Origin: an uncultured Acidobacteriota bacterium | Lineage (GTDB): Bacteria; Acidobacteriota; Terriglobia; Terriglobales; Acidobacteriaceae | Assembly: GCA_903932385.1 (NCBI GenBank) | Contig: CAIZGA010000540.1 | Coordinates: 1 to 7,217 of the forward strand | Direction: 5' to 3' | Length of the DNA stretch: 7,217 bases | Shown: one piece after another, positions 1-5,645 of the stretch | How the letters are laid out: each line of letters starts with the position of its first letter | How positions within the stretch are numbered: position 1 is the stretch's first letter | The notes under the pieces: generated by a model | What the model saw: only the letters and a program-made list of their open reading frames with translations | Database searches by the model: none | What the model was told of the DNA's origin: nothing | Program-made: the position numbers and the translations under genes

Positions 1-122
1 CCACCGGCGGAACGCAGGGCGTGGGCCGGTCGACAACGCAGGCCGTTGTGGCTTCGTCGGTCATCATTATTTTTGCGGACTTCATTCTCAATCGCGTCAT
101 GATTGCCATCTTCGGAGGCTAG
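1..122 (+). CDS. MlaE-type ABC transporter permease, C-terminal fragment
   Basis: This is the 3' end (40 codons, frame from base 3, stop TAG at 120-122) of a gene that begins left of the window. The visible residues run TGGTQGVGRSTTQAVVASS and then a hydrophobic stretch VIIIFADFILNRVMIAIFGG. The GVGR-TT-AVV segment followed by one last membrane helix is what I know from the C terminus of MlaE/YrbE permeases (the integral membrane subunit of Mla/MCE lipid transporters), where the last cytoplasmic loop precedes the final helix. The next gene, an MlaF-type ATPase, overlaps its stop by a single base, as expected for permease and ATPase subunits of one complex made from one mRNA. The fragment is short, so the family call leans on this motif and the neighbour. 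Confidence 0.8.
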   Translation, partial: TGGTQGVGRSTTQAVVASSVIIIFADFILNRVMIAIFGG

Positions 123-1015
123 TGCAGATGAACGCGCCGCACCTGCCTCATCTACCGCACCTGTTCCATCACTCGCGCCCCGCAGACGCGCCGTTTGAGT
201 CTGAAGGCGATGTGGTGGAGTTTCAGAACGTCTCGCTCAGCTTTGGCGAGAATGTTGTGCTGCGCGATGTGAGCTTCCGCATTCTGCCCGGCGAAACGCG
301 CATTGTGCTGGGACCGGCGGGCACCGGCAAATCCGTTCTGCTGAAATTAATTGACGGCCTCATTCGACCTGACAGCGGCAGCATCCATGTCTTCGGGCAT
401 CCGGTTTTTGCCGACGGCAAGGCCGCGCCGGAGCACGAGATGTATACGCTGCGTGCGCACATCGGCATGGTGTTTCAGGAGAGCGCGCTGTTTGATTCGC
501 TCACGGTGCGCGACAACGTGGGCTATCGGCTGGACGAAGAAAAAACCGATATCGAAATGGTGGATGCACGTGTGTTGGAAGCGCTGAACTTTGTCGAACT
601 GGGCAACACGATGGAGAAATTTCCCTCGGAGCTTTCCGGCGGCATGCGTCGCCGCGTTTCCATCGCGCGCGCCATCGTCACCAACCCGAGCCTGCTGCTG
701 TATGACTCGCCCACCGGCGGACTGGACCCGATTACATCGAGCACCATCATTCAACTGGTGGTGAAGCAGCGCGACCTGCGCAACACCACCTCGCTGGTAG
801 TGACCAACCGCATGCAGGACGCCTTCGCCATCGCAACGCACCGCTTCAACGCGGAGAGCAATGAGATGCGGCCGATTCCGAACAACGGCATGCTGACCGG
901 CATCGACCCCAAGACAAAATATCTAGTGCTGCATGACGGCAACATCGCCTATGACGGCGACACGCGCGGTCTCATCGAGTCGAGCGATCCCTGGTTAAAA
1001 GAATTTCTTAGTTAG
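122..1015 (+). CDS. MlaF-type ABC transporter ATP-binding protein with degenerate catalytic residues
   Basis: This encodes a 297-residue ABC ATPase that should power the MlaE-type permease encoded just upstream. Visible motifs: Walker A GPAGTGKS at 64-71, Q-loop Gln119 (MVFQES), signature LSGGM at 171-175, Walker B LLLYD at 191-195, D-loop GGLD at 199-202. Two residues usually needed for hydrolysis are changed: the glutamate after the Walker B Asp is Ser196 (YDSPTGGLD) and the H-switch His is Asn229 (LVVTNRM). Between the H-switch and the last beta strand (YLVLHDGNIAYDG, 267-279) there is an insert of roughly 25 residues. The N terminus is His-rich (HLPHLPHLFHH at 7-17) and precedes the ABC fold, which starts near residue 31. 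The GTG start at 122 overlaps the permease stop (TAG/GTG share one G), suggesting translational coupling; ATG at 128 is an alternative only two codons in. No MCE (MlaD-like) gene follows; the next gene is convergent. Fold certain, Mla assignment likely, substrate unknown. Confidence 0.88.
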   Translation: MQMNAPHLPHLPHLFHHSRPADAPFESEGDVVEFQNVSLSFGENVVLRDVSFRILPGETRIVLGPAGTGKSVLLKLIDGLIRPDSGSIHVFGHPVFADGKAAPEHEMYTLRAHIGMVFQESALFDSLTVRDNVGYRLDEEKTDIEMVDARVLEALNFVELGNTMEKFPSELSGGMRRRVSIARAIVTNPSLLLYDSPTGGLDPITSSTIIQLVVKQRDLRNTTSLVVTNRMQDAFAIATHRFNAESNEMRPIPNNGMLTGIDPKTKYLVLHDGNIAYDGDTRGLIESSDPWLKEFLS

Positions 1016-1045
1016 GGTTGAGAGAATTTCTCAGTTAGATTTTTC
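1000..1045. repeat. Decayed 23-bp tandem duplication at a convergent gene junction
   Basis: AGAATTTCTTAGTTAG at 1000-1015 recurs as AGAATTTCTCAGTTAG at 1023-1038, that is 15 of 16 identical bases at a 23-bp period. The first copy holds the last codons and TAG stop of the ATPase gene; the second holds the stop (TGA, complement of 1031-1033) and the last codons of the convergent methyltransferase gene. The rest of the 23-bp unit (1016-1022 versus 1039-1045) no longer matches. I infer local duplication that may have moved the end of one of the genes. No clear intrinsic terminator is visible between the two stops. Confidence 0.6.
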
Positions 1046-1810
1046 CGTTGGCAGCGGCTTGCGCATGGTCACCAGCATGGTGATGCGAAATCCCTGCAGC
1101 AGCGGCGTGGAATTCACCAGCCGCTCATACCACATGAAGGGAAAAAACAACGCGGCATGTGCGCGGCCATAGCTGGGCTCGGGCTCTATCATGCGAAGCT
1201 CCGCCAACTCCAGCCCCGACTGCCGGCACAACCGGCGCAGCGTACCGCGTGTGTTGGCGCGGAACCACGTCGGGTAGGGATCGTGCGCATCTTCCTGCAG
1301 CGAACGCAAACGATTGGCCAGCAGCAGGTGCGCCCAGTGCGGCAGAATCCACGCGCCGAAGGAAACGTAGTGGAACAGGTTGGGTGTGCGGAAGCAATAC
1401 ACGCCGCCGGGCCGCAACACGCGCGCCACTTCGCGGAAATGTTCCACGGGATGCTCGACATGTTCGAGCACAAAGTTGGAAACGCAGGCGTCAAAACTTT
1501 CGTCGGCGAAGGGCATCTTTACGCCGTCGTAAACGTGGGCCTCTTGCAGAAAAGAATTGTTGCGGACATCATCATCCACATCAATGCCGGTGACGCTGCC
1601 TACTTTACCCAGTTCCTCACTGCATACATTGCTGGGGCCGGAGCCGACTTCGAGGATTTTTGCGCCAGCGGGTATCTGTTCGCGGAACATGCGGAAGAAG
1701 GGGCGCGTGCCGCCCTCGTTGCCTGGCCGCGAAAAATAATATTTTTCAAACAGTGCTTGAGTCATTGCAGTGGTGGGCGCAACAAACTGCGGTTGGTAGA
1801 TGTATATCAC
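1031..1810 (-). CDS. Class I SAM-dependent methyltransferase (Methyltransf_11/25-like)
   Basis: The 259-residue product has the Rossmann-like SAM-binding core in the right order: motif I ILEVGSGPS at 52-60, the acidic end of strand 2 at GID 75-77 (Asp77 expected to hold the ribose hydroxyls), the SFDACVSNFVLEHV strand 4 region at 105-118, and LRPGG at 132-136 followed by strand 5 (YCFRTPN, 138-144). The C-terminal part (about 145-259, HDPYPTWFRANTRG at 176-189) is the likely substrate-recognition region. There is no signal peptide, so it is cytoplasmic. The substrate cannot be read from the sequence. The GTG start at 1810 is uncertain, as no clear Shine-Dalgarno precedes it; the ATG at residue 16 (MTQALFEKYYF) would keep the whole catalytic core. 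It lies 25 bp downstream of the TPR gene on the same strand and is probably co-transcribed with it. Its last codons lie in the short duplication shared with the convergent ATPase gene. Confidence 0.88.
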   Translation of the reverse strand: MIYIYQPQFVAPTTAMTQALFEKYYFSRPGNEGGTRPFFRMFREQIPAGAKILEVGSGPSNVCSEELGKVGSVTGIDVDDDVRNNSFLQEAHVYDGVKMPFADESFDACVSNFVLEHVEHPVEHFREVARVLRPGGVYCFRTPNLFHYVSFGAWILPHWAHLLLANRLRSLQEDAHDPYPTWFRANTRGTLRRLCRQSGLELAELRMIEPEPSYGRAHAALFFPFMWYERLVNSTPLLQGFRITMLVTMRKPLPTEKSN

Positions 1811-1848
1811 CAGACGCCGGTGAAAAATATAAAAATCACCGTCCGGTG
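1808..1848 (-). promoter_or_regulatory. Alternating CACC/GGTG inverted repeats with T-rich spacer between TPR and methyltransferase genes
   Basis: Read on the minus strand, the 3' end of the TPR gene and the start of the methyltransferase gene contain CACC-GGAC-GGTG (1848 to 1837), a T-rich stretch ATTTTTATATTTTT, and CACC-GGCGTCT-GGTG (1822 to 1808). The first hairpin with its T-run resembles a weak intrinsic terminator, although the stem is only 4-5 bp. The second hairpin contains the GTG start codon of the methyltransferase. In addition GGTGA (1845 side) and TCACC (1822 side) can pair with each other across the T-run, so the elements are mutually exclusive. It could set the ratio of the two products by attenuation or by hiding the start codon. 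This is inference from base pairing alone. Confidence 0.35.
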
Positions 1849-3113
1849 TAGGGAGACTTCAGGTAATTCTGCGCCAGCTGGTTCTGCTGCGGGTCTTCTC
1901 CGCCATAGGCCGCCAGTTGATACTGCGCGACGGCGCGAGCGCGCTGACCGGTGATGTCCAGCATCTCGCCGGCGTTCACTTCGGCGCGGCGTTTCATCCA
2001 GTCGCTGCAGGTGGGCTGCAATTCGGCATCGATATACGCCTGCGCCGCATCGGCAAAAAGGTTTTGTCCACGCAGGCCCTCCGCCTCGCCGAAGTAGGCC
2101 AGCTGCAGCCGCGGATCAACAAAGTAGCCTTCGCGTTTTCCGTCGGCGATGACGCGCTTGTATTCATTCACCGCCGCCATGCCCTTGCCCGCATCTTTCA
2201 TCAGGTTGGCTTCTTCCAGGCGAAACAGATAGTCATGCGGATACTCGGTGGAAAGTTCATGCGCGACGGTGATGGCCTCGTTGTAGCGACCGTCGTGGCG
2301 CAGGAAGAGACACATCGCAGTGCGCGACTCAACGCTGGTAATCAGGCCGCTCTTGCCGGCCTCGGCCAGATATTCGAGGCCCTTGCTTTTTGAGCCGCCG
2401 ATACCCGCCATGCCGACCAGAATCCGCAGCGGCCCGGGCAGGCTGGCCACGGAAAACATCTGGATGCCGACAATCATCTTCGCGTCCACATATTGCGGGT
2501 CCAGTTCCAGCGCGCGTTGATTGTCATTTTTCGCCTGCAAGGCCTGATGCAGGCCGCCGACAAAACTATGGTCCACCATGCCGATGTAGGCCGCATGCAT
2601 GGCACGGGCCCAGCCGCGGGCAAAGAGCGCATTTACATCGTTGGGATTGTTTTTCAAGACCGCATCGCACTCGCTGACGGCTTCCTGATGCAACTGCTCA
2701 ATGCGCGCGCGGGCCTGCGGGTCTTCCTGCACCAGCCGCTTGGAGGTGAGAAAACCCTCATGCGCGTAGAGCGTGGTGTCGAGCAAATCCAGATGGTAGA
2801 GTTCGCGGAAGATGATGGTAATCAGCAGGTAGTCGGCGGCCATGGGGTCATGCGGATGCGCAGCATGGACGGCCTCAAAACCCTTCACTGCGCCTTCATA
2901 GTCGAGGTTGTAAAAATGCTCGAAGGCCTCATGCACCTGCGGATCGAGGTTCAGCGGATAGGTGTGTTTGGCTGCCTCCGCCGAGGGTGGCCATGGCGGC
3001 TGCGCCGATGCATTGCCGGTGATGACCAAAGCTGCCAGTAATACCAACGCCAGTTGCGGAAGAAACCTACCCACAGACTTCATGACCCACAGCTTCAACT
3101 CCGGCAATGTCAT
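1836..3113 (-). CDS. Secreted tetratricopeptide-repeat (TPR) protein
   Basis: The product is 425 residues from the chosen ATG at 3113, which has AAGAGG six bases upstream. The frame stays open to 3236, but the extra 41 codons lack such a site and would bury the signal peptide. A Sec signal peptide is clear: basic residues near 12-16, hydrophobic 17-32 (FLPQLALVLLAALVIT), cleavage probably after NASA (Ala37). The mature part is helical with repeated TPR-like pairs: about 61-90 (HEAFEHFYNLDYEGAVKGFE), 145-176, 191-220 (NDNQRALELDPQYVDAKM), 262-325 (GRYNEAITVAHELSTEYP), 334-363 (LFADAAQAYIDAEL) and 375-405. A glycine-rich segment GMAGIGGSKSKGLEYL (234-249) interrupts the array. TPR arrays bind other proteins, so a periplasmic or outer-membrane scaffold role is plausible, but no partner can be named. 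The methyltransferase gene follows after 25 bp and is likely in the same transcript. I know similar uncharacterised TPR proteins from acidobacteria. Confidence 0.85.
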   Translation of the reverse strand: MTLPELKLWVMKSVGRFLPQLALVLLAALVITGNASAQPPWPPSAEAAKHTYPLNLDPQVHEAFEHFYNLDYEGAVKGFEAVHAAHPHDPMAADYLLITIIFRELYHLDLLDTTLYAHEGFLTSKRLVQEDPQARARIEQLHQEAVSECDAVLKNNPNDVNALFARGWARAMHAAYIGMVDHSFVGGLHQALQAKNDNQRALELDPQYVDAKMIVGIQMFSVASLPGPLRILVGMAGIGGSKSKGLEYLAEAGKSGLITSVESRTAMCLFLRHDGRYNEAITVAHELSTEYPHDYLFRLEEANLMKDAGKGMAAVNEYKRVIADGKREGYFVDPRLQLAYFGEAEGLRGQNLFADAAQAYIDAELQPTCSDWMKRRAEVNAGEMLDITGQRARAVAQYQLAAYGGEDPQQNQLAQNYLKSPYTGR

Positions 3114-3118
3114 GCTCA

Positions 3119-3125
3119 TCCTCTT
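3119..3125 (-). promoter_or_regulatory. Ribosome binding site deciding the TPR gene start
   Basis: On the minus strand AAGAGGA lies upstream of ATG at 3113-3111, with six bases between AAGAGG and the ATG. It selects this ATG over the ATG at 3119, which directly abuts the AAGAGG, and over the upstream end of the open frame at 3236. Confidence 0.6.
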
Positions 3126-3169
3126 GCTGCAAGGTTGTGGAATGCGGCACCGGTCAGATGGCGGCCAAT

Positions 3170-3191
3170 CCCGATTCCATCCCAATTCCAT
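3170..3191. repeat. Two tandem copies of an 11-bp element in the TPR gene leader
   Basis: On the plus strand CCCGATTCCAT (3170-3180) is followed directly by CCCAATTCCAT (3181-3191), one mismatch in 11; on the minus strand the unit reads ATGGAATYGGG. An 11-bp period is about one helical turn, so both copies would face the same side of the DNA, as in an operator for a dimeric or paired regulator. It lies 57 to 78 bp upstream of the TPR start codon, just downstream of a possible -10 box. It may also be a chance or slippage repeat. Confidence 0.45.
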
Positions 3192-3194
3192 ACC

Positions 3195-3200
3195 ATCATA
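3195..3200 (-). promoter_or_regulatory. Candidate -10 box for the TPR-methyltransferase transcript
   Basis: The minus strand reads TATGAT here, one base off the sigma-70 consensus TATAAT. No good -35 box is seen at 16-18 bp upstream, so this is weak. If real, the leader would be roughly 75 nt and would contain the 11-bp tandem repeat. Confidence 0.25.
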
Positions 3201-3384
3201 GACGTTCCAACAAGCCAACCTGACGGAAGCCGGCACAAGGGAAATTCATCCCATCGCAAAAATAATTTCATCGCCGGAGCAACCTTTTTTTGGATTTGCT
3301 GTCCATACTGGTGGAAGGTATCCACAGCTCGCCGCGTGCGAATGCTGTAGAACACACGACGCGCCGTATCCTTGTACGACTTTC

Positions 3385-3389
3385 AGGAG
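3385..3389 (+). promoter_or_regulatory. Ribosome binding site of the lipoprotein gene
   Basis: AGGAG lies five bases before ATG at 3395. It fixes the start there and excludes the 35-codon upstream extension that is open to 3290, since that would bury the lipoprotein signal peptide. Confidence 0.8.
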
Positions 3390-3394
3390 ACGCC

Positions 3395-4873
3395 ATGACC
3401 CCTCGCAATTCCTCTTCTTACCGCATCGCGCTTGCGCTTGCGGCGATTTCCCTGCTGGCTTTCGGCATCGTCCTTATTGGTTGTAGCGGGCCCAGCGGCA
3501 GTGCATCCTCGTACGTCGGCAACCAGATCAGTGCCCCCTACTCCACCGCCGTACCTACTACGTTGACCGATGCGCCAGGCGATCAGGTCATCGCCACCAG
3601 CCTCACGCTCAACTCGCTCGTCCTGACAGACAGCGCCGGCAAGGTGACCACCAATCTGCTGCCCGCCGCGGGCATCACCTATGAAGCCGCCCACCTGGAC
3701 GCAACGCAGGAGCCGTTTTTCTCGCCCGCGCTGCCGCAGGACACTTACGTCAGCGTCTCGCTGACCTACTCCAACGCGCAGGTGGCGTACATTGACCCGA
3801 CGAGCAAGACCATCAACGTCGTCGCCGCCACGCTGGCCAATACATCGCAGACCATCACCTTCGCCACGCCCATCACCATCGGCAGCACGCCTACCTCCTT
3901 GCTGGTGGATTATCTGGTCGCCAAGTCGGTGGCCATCTCCGGAACCACAGTCACCGTGACGCCGACCTTCAACGTAACCGCCATCGTCATTCCGCCTACT
4001 GCAACAACCGGGCCGCAGGGAATGATTACCGGCTACAAAGGCGTGGTGACGGCAGTAGACACCACCAGCACCACTGATAAAGACTTCACGCTGACCTTGC
4101 CCAGCGGCGTTGCACTGAAGATTTATGTCAACGGCGCCACCGTGTACCAGGGCATCACCAACTTCAGCCAACTGGAAGTGAATGCGCTGGTTGAGGTGGA
4201 TACGCTCACCGTCGGCTCCGGCACCATATTGCCTGCCGGGTCGCTGGTGGCTACGCGCATGGAAGTGGATGATCCAGGCACCACGCCGATGAAGATGCTG
4301 CTTGGCCCGGTGACCGCAGTGACCGGCAGCCCGGCAACATCCTTCAACATGGTGGTGCGTCAGCAGGTGGGCAGCACGGCCACCACGCCGCCGACCACGG
4401 CCACGGTTGACGTGACGGTGACAGGCACCACCAACTTCCTGCTGCCGCAGCGTTACGCGGTCCTGGCCACGGCACTGCCCTTTGTGCCCAGCTTCACGGC
4501 ATCCACCATTTTTGCCGGCCAGCATGTTGGCGTTATCACAAGCGGCATAACCAACAATGCAGCCACGGCAACCAGCGTGTTGCTGGAGCCGCAGACCATT
4601 GCCGGCACCATCACCGCCGTCAACACCGTTGGCTCGTGGACGGTCTACACCGTGACCCTGCCCAGCACGCATTGGCTGGCGGTACTCACCGGCCAGACCA
4701 CGGTGCTGGTCTACACCAACAGCGCAGTGCAGGCCATTAACACAACGTCGCCGGCCATCGGCAATACCCTGCGCTTCAACGGCTACCTGTTCGACGTCTC
4801 CGGCACGCTGCGGCTGCTGACCTGCCTGCAGGCGGACCCGCCGGGAACGCCGATTGGGCCCGGACAAATCTAG
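3395..4873 (+). CDS. Lipoprotein with DUF4382-like N-terminal module and three DUF5666-like beta modules
   Basis: This encodes a 492-residue Thr/Val/Ala-rich lipoprotein. The signal peptide has Arg4 and Arg10, a hydrophobic core 11-27, and a lipobox LIGC with Cys30 as the acylated residue; residues 31-50 are a Ser/Gly linker and give no obvious inner-membrane retention signal, so an outer-membrane or surface location is likely. Residues about 55-134 (TTLTDAPGDQVIATSLTLNSLVLTD) resemble DUF4382, a beta-sandwich-like family. Then three similar units begin GVVTAVD (216), GPVTAVT (304) and GTITAVN (404), each about 80-95 residues, with a later V/I-x-V-N/T-x-T-V or similar strand. They resemble DUF5666-type repeats known from acidobacterial exported proteins. 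No catalytic motif or enzyme fold is visible, so the role is unknown; structural or adhesive functions are possible. It stands as a single gene: good ribosome binding site before it and a strong terminator 28 bp after the stop. Confidence 0.85.
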   Translation: MTPRNSSSYRIALALAAISLLAFGIVLIGCSGPSGSASSYVGNQISAPYSTAVPTTLTDAPGDQVIATSLTLNSLVLTDSAGKVTTNLLPAAGITYEAAHLDATQEPFFSPALPQDTYVSVSLTYSNAQVAYIDPTSKTINVVAATLANTSQTITFATPITIGSTPTSLLVDYLVAKSVAISGTTVTVTPTFNVTAIVIPPTATTGPQGMITGYKGVVTAVDTTSTTDKDFTLTLPSGVALKIYVNGATVYQGITNFSQLEVNALVEVDTLTVGSGTILPAGSLVATRMEVDDPGTTPMKMLLGPVTAVTGSPATSFNMVVRQQVGSTATTPPTTATVDVTVTGTTNFLLPQRYAVLATALPFVPSFTASTIFAGQHVGVITSGITNNAATATSVLLEPQTIAGTITAVNTVGSWTVYTVTLPSTHWLAVLTGQTTVLVYTNSAVQAINTTSPAIGNTLRFNGYLFDVSGTLRLLTCLQADPPGTPIGPGQI

Positions 4874-4901
4874 TTCTCACCTCACCGGCATCACAAACTT
4901 C

Positions 4902-4932
4902 GGGGCGCTGCCAAACGGCAACGCCCCTTTTT
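4902..4932 (+). terminator. Strong intrinsic terminator of the lipoprotein gene
   Basis: GGGGCG (4902-4907) pairs with CGCCCC (4922-4927), and TGCC (4909-4912) pairs with GGCA (4917-4920) around an AAAC loop, with one C/A mismatch between the two stem parts. TTTTT follows at 4928-4932. It lies 28 bp past the stop codon and separates the lipoprotein unit from the next gene on the same strand. Confidence 0.9.
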
Positions 4933-4948
4933 CATTAACTCCGTACTC

Positions 4949-4977
4949 TTGACTCCGCCCCACCCGCCCATTACCTT
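4949..4977 (+). promoter_or_regulatory. Candidate sigma-70 promoter for the 190-residue protein gene
   Basis: TTGACT (4949-4954, five of six consensus bases) is followed after 17 bp by TACCTT (4972-4977, three of six). It lies just downstream of the lipoprotein terminator, where a new promoter is required, and would give a leader of about 55 nt to the ATG at 5040. The -10 box is poor. Confidence 0.4.
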
Positions 4978-5039
4978 GAGCGTGATTGCATCCGCACCCG
5001 GCAGACGTTGCCAACCCACAGATAGCAAGGCAAATTACG

Positions 5040-5612
5040 ATGACCCGTGCAGAGCTCCTCGCCAACATCATCCGACAGGCGCGCAAAAACGGATTCGAGT
5101 TCCGCCGCTGGTACTCCACCCGCATGCACCTGCCGTGGACCGGCTTCGAAGCCGCCGTGCAGACGCTGCTGGAACACCGCCGATACTACGCCCTGCTGTT
5201 TTCGCATGACTTTGCCCAGTCGCTATGGAAGCCGGGCAGCGAGATTACATTTGTGGTGCCGGAAAGTTTCTTCCGTCGCCGCAGCTCCAAAGACGGCTCC
5301 ATGATTGAGGTCCGCCGCAAGCCGTATACGCGCCGCGCCGGCCGCCGCGATGTGTGGAAGTACCATCTGCAGCAGCTGGCCCTGGCCGAAGAACCGTTGC
5401 GCTACATGCGCCGCTACGTGGTCACCGCCGAACATCTTTCGCCCGAGGCGCTGGCACGGCAGGATGAAGAAGAGATGGCCGAGTCCGCCGAGTCCGTAGT
5501 GCATGGGAGCCAGCCGGAGACGCTGGCACTGGCCGCGGCCTCTGAATCCGTCGGGACCGCTGAACCGGTACCGGCAAAAACCGGCAAAAAGAAGAAACGG
5601 CTGGCGCTGTAG
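5040..5612 (+). CDS. Basic protein of unknown function with acidic and lysine-rich tail
   Basis: I do not recognise this 190-residue protein. Residues 1-130 look folded and mixed alpha/beta: a basic N-terminal helix (MTRAELLANIIRQARKNG), an aromatic-rich stretch (FRRWYSTRMHLPWTGFEAAV, 21-40), a strand EITFVVPESFF (68-78), an Arg-rich part (79-103) and a helix WKYHLQQLALAEEPLRYMRRY (106-126). Residues 135-177 are acidic and low-complexity (QDEEEMAESAES), and the end KTGKKKKRLAL is strongly basic. There is no signal peptide or membrane segment, so it is probably cytoplasmic, and the many Arg/Lys residues would suit nucleic-acid or acidic-partner binding, which is inference only. ATG at 5040 is chosen over TTG at 4986 because the 18-residue extension looks noncoding (HPHPADVANPQ) and would lie very close to the candidate promoter; the Shine-Dalgarno (AAGG, about 11 bases upstream) is weak. 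The tail is encoded partly by a 10-bp tandem repeat. Confidence 0.75.
   Translation: MTRAELLANIIRQARKNGFEFRRWYSTRMHLPWTGFEAAVQTLLEHRRYYALLFSHDFAQSLWKPGSEITFVVPESFFRRRSSKDGSMIEVRRKPYTRRAGRRDVWKYHLQQLALAEEPLRYMRRYVVTAEHLSPEALARQDEEEMAESAESVVHGSQPETLALAAASESVGTAEPVPAKTGKKKKRLAL
5570..5589 (+). repeat. 10-bp tandem repeat inside the C-terminal coding tail
   Basis: ACCGGCAAAA occurs twice in a row (5570-5579 and 5580-5589), followed by an A-rich AGAAGAAA stretch. It encodes PAKTGKKKK. The unit is not a multiple of three, so gain or loss of a copy would change the frame of the last few codons only. Confidence 0.6.
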
Positions 5613-5616
5613 ATCC

Positions 5617-5645
5617 GGCAGACTATTTCGGCGTGTCGGTCTGCC
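5617..5645. terminator. Inverted repeat at convergent gene ends, possible bidirectional terminator
   Basis: GGCAGAC (5617-5623) and GTCTGCC (5639-5645) form a perfect 7-bp stem around a 15-base loop. It starts just past the stop of the plus-strand gene and overlaps the stop of the small minus-strand frame. There is no T-run on either side, so termination would not be of the classical intrinsic kind. Confidence 0.35.

Larger units (their letters stand above)
3114..3394. other. Divergent intergenic region between TPR and lipoprotein genes
   Basis: These 281 bp separate two genes that are transcribed away from each other, so promoters for both should lie here. It holds the two ribosome binding sites, an 11-bp tandem repeat and a candidate minus-strand -10 box, described separately. 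A run of seven T's lies at 3285-3291. For the plus-strand lipoprotein gene I see no convincing -35/-10 pair; TTGCTG at 3296 with TATCCA at 3319 is the best spaced but weak. No small gene with a credible ribosome binding site is visible. Confidence 0.6.

Noticed and set aside
1016..1045. Intrinsic terminator between the convergent ATPase and methyltransferase genes.
   Set aside because: GAGAATTTCTC is palindromic but leaves a one-base loop and is AT-rich; no stable stem followed by a T-run is formed.
1157..1954. A 265-codon plus-strand frame across the methyltransferase and the end of the TPR gene.
   Set aside because: It is antisense to clear methyltransferase motifs and has no credible start site or domain.
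3114..3236. N-terminal extension of the TPR protein up to the first possible start.
   Set aside because: It would bury a good signal peptide, while the ATG at 3113 has a well-spaced AAGAGG.
3290..3394. N-terminal extension of the lipoprotein frame.
   Set aside because: AGGAG five bases before ATG 3395 and the lipobox 30 residues later set the start; the extension would destroy the signal peptide.
3383..4867. A 494-codon open frame on the minus strand, opposite almost the whole lipoprotein gene.
   Set aside because: Its translation is Gly/Arg/His-rich without signal, domain or ribosome binding site, as produced by the complement of a GC-rich gene. The plus-strand gene has a lipobox, a ribosome binding site and a terminator.
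5581..5600. A-rich stretch in the lysine-rich tail as a programmed frameshift site.
   Set aside because: Only five consecutive A's precede G, so the full A AAA AAG heptamer is not present, and no downstream frame of interest follows.
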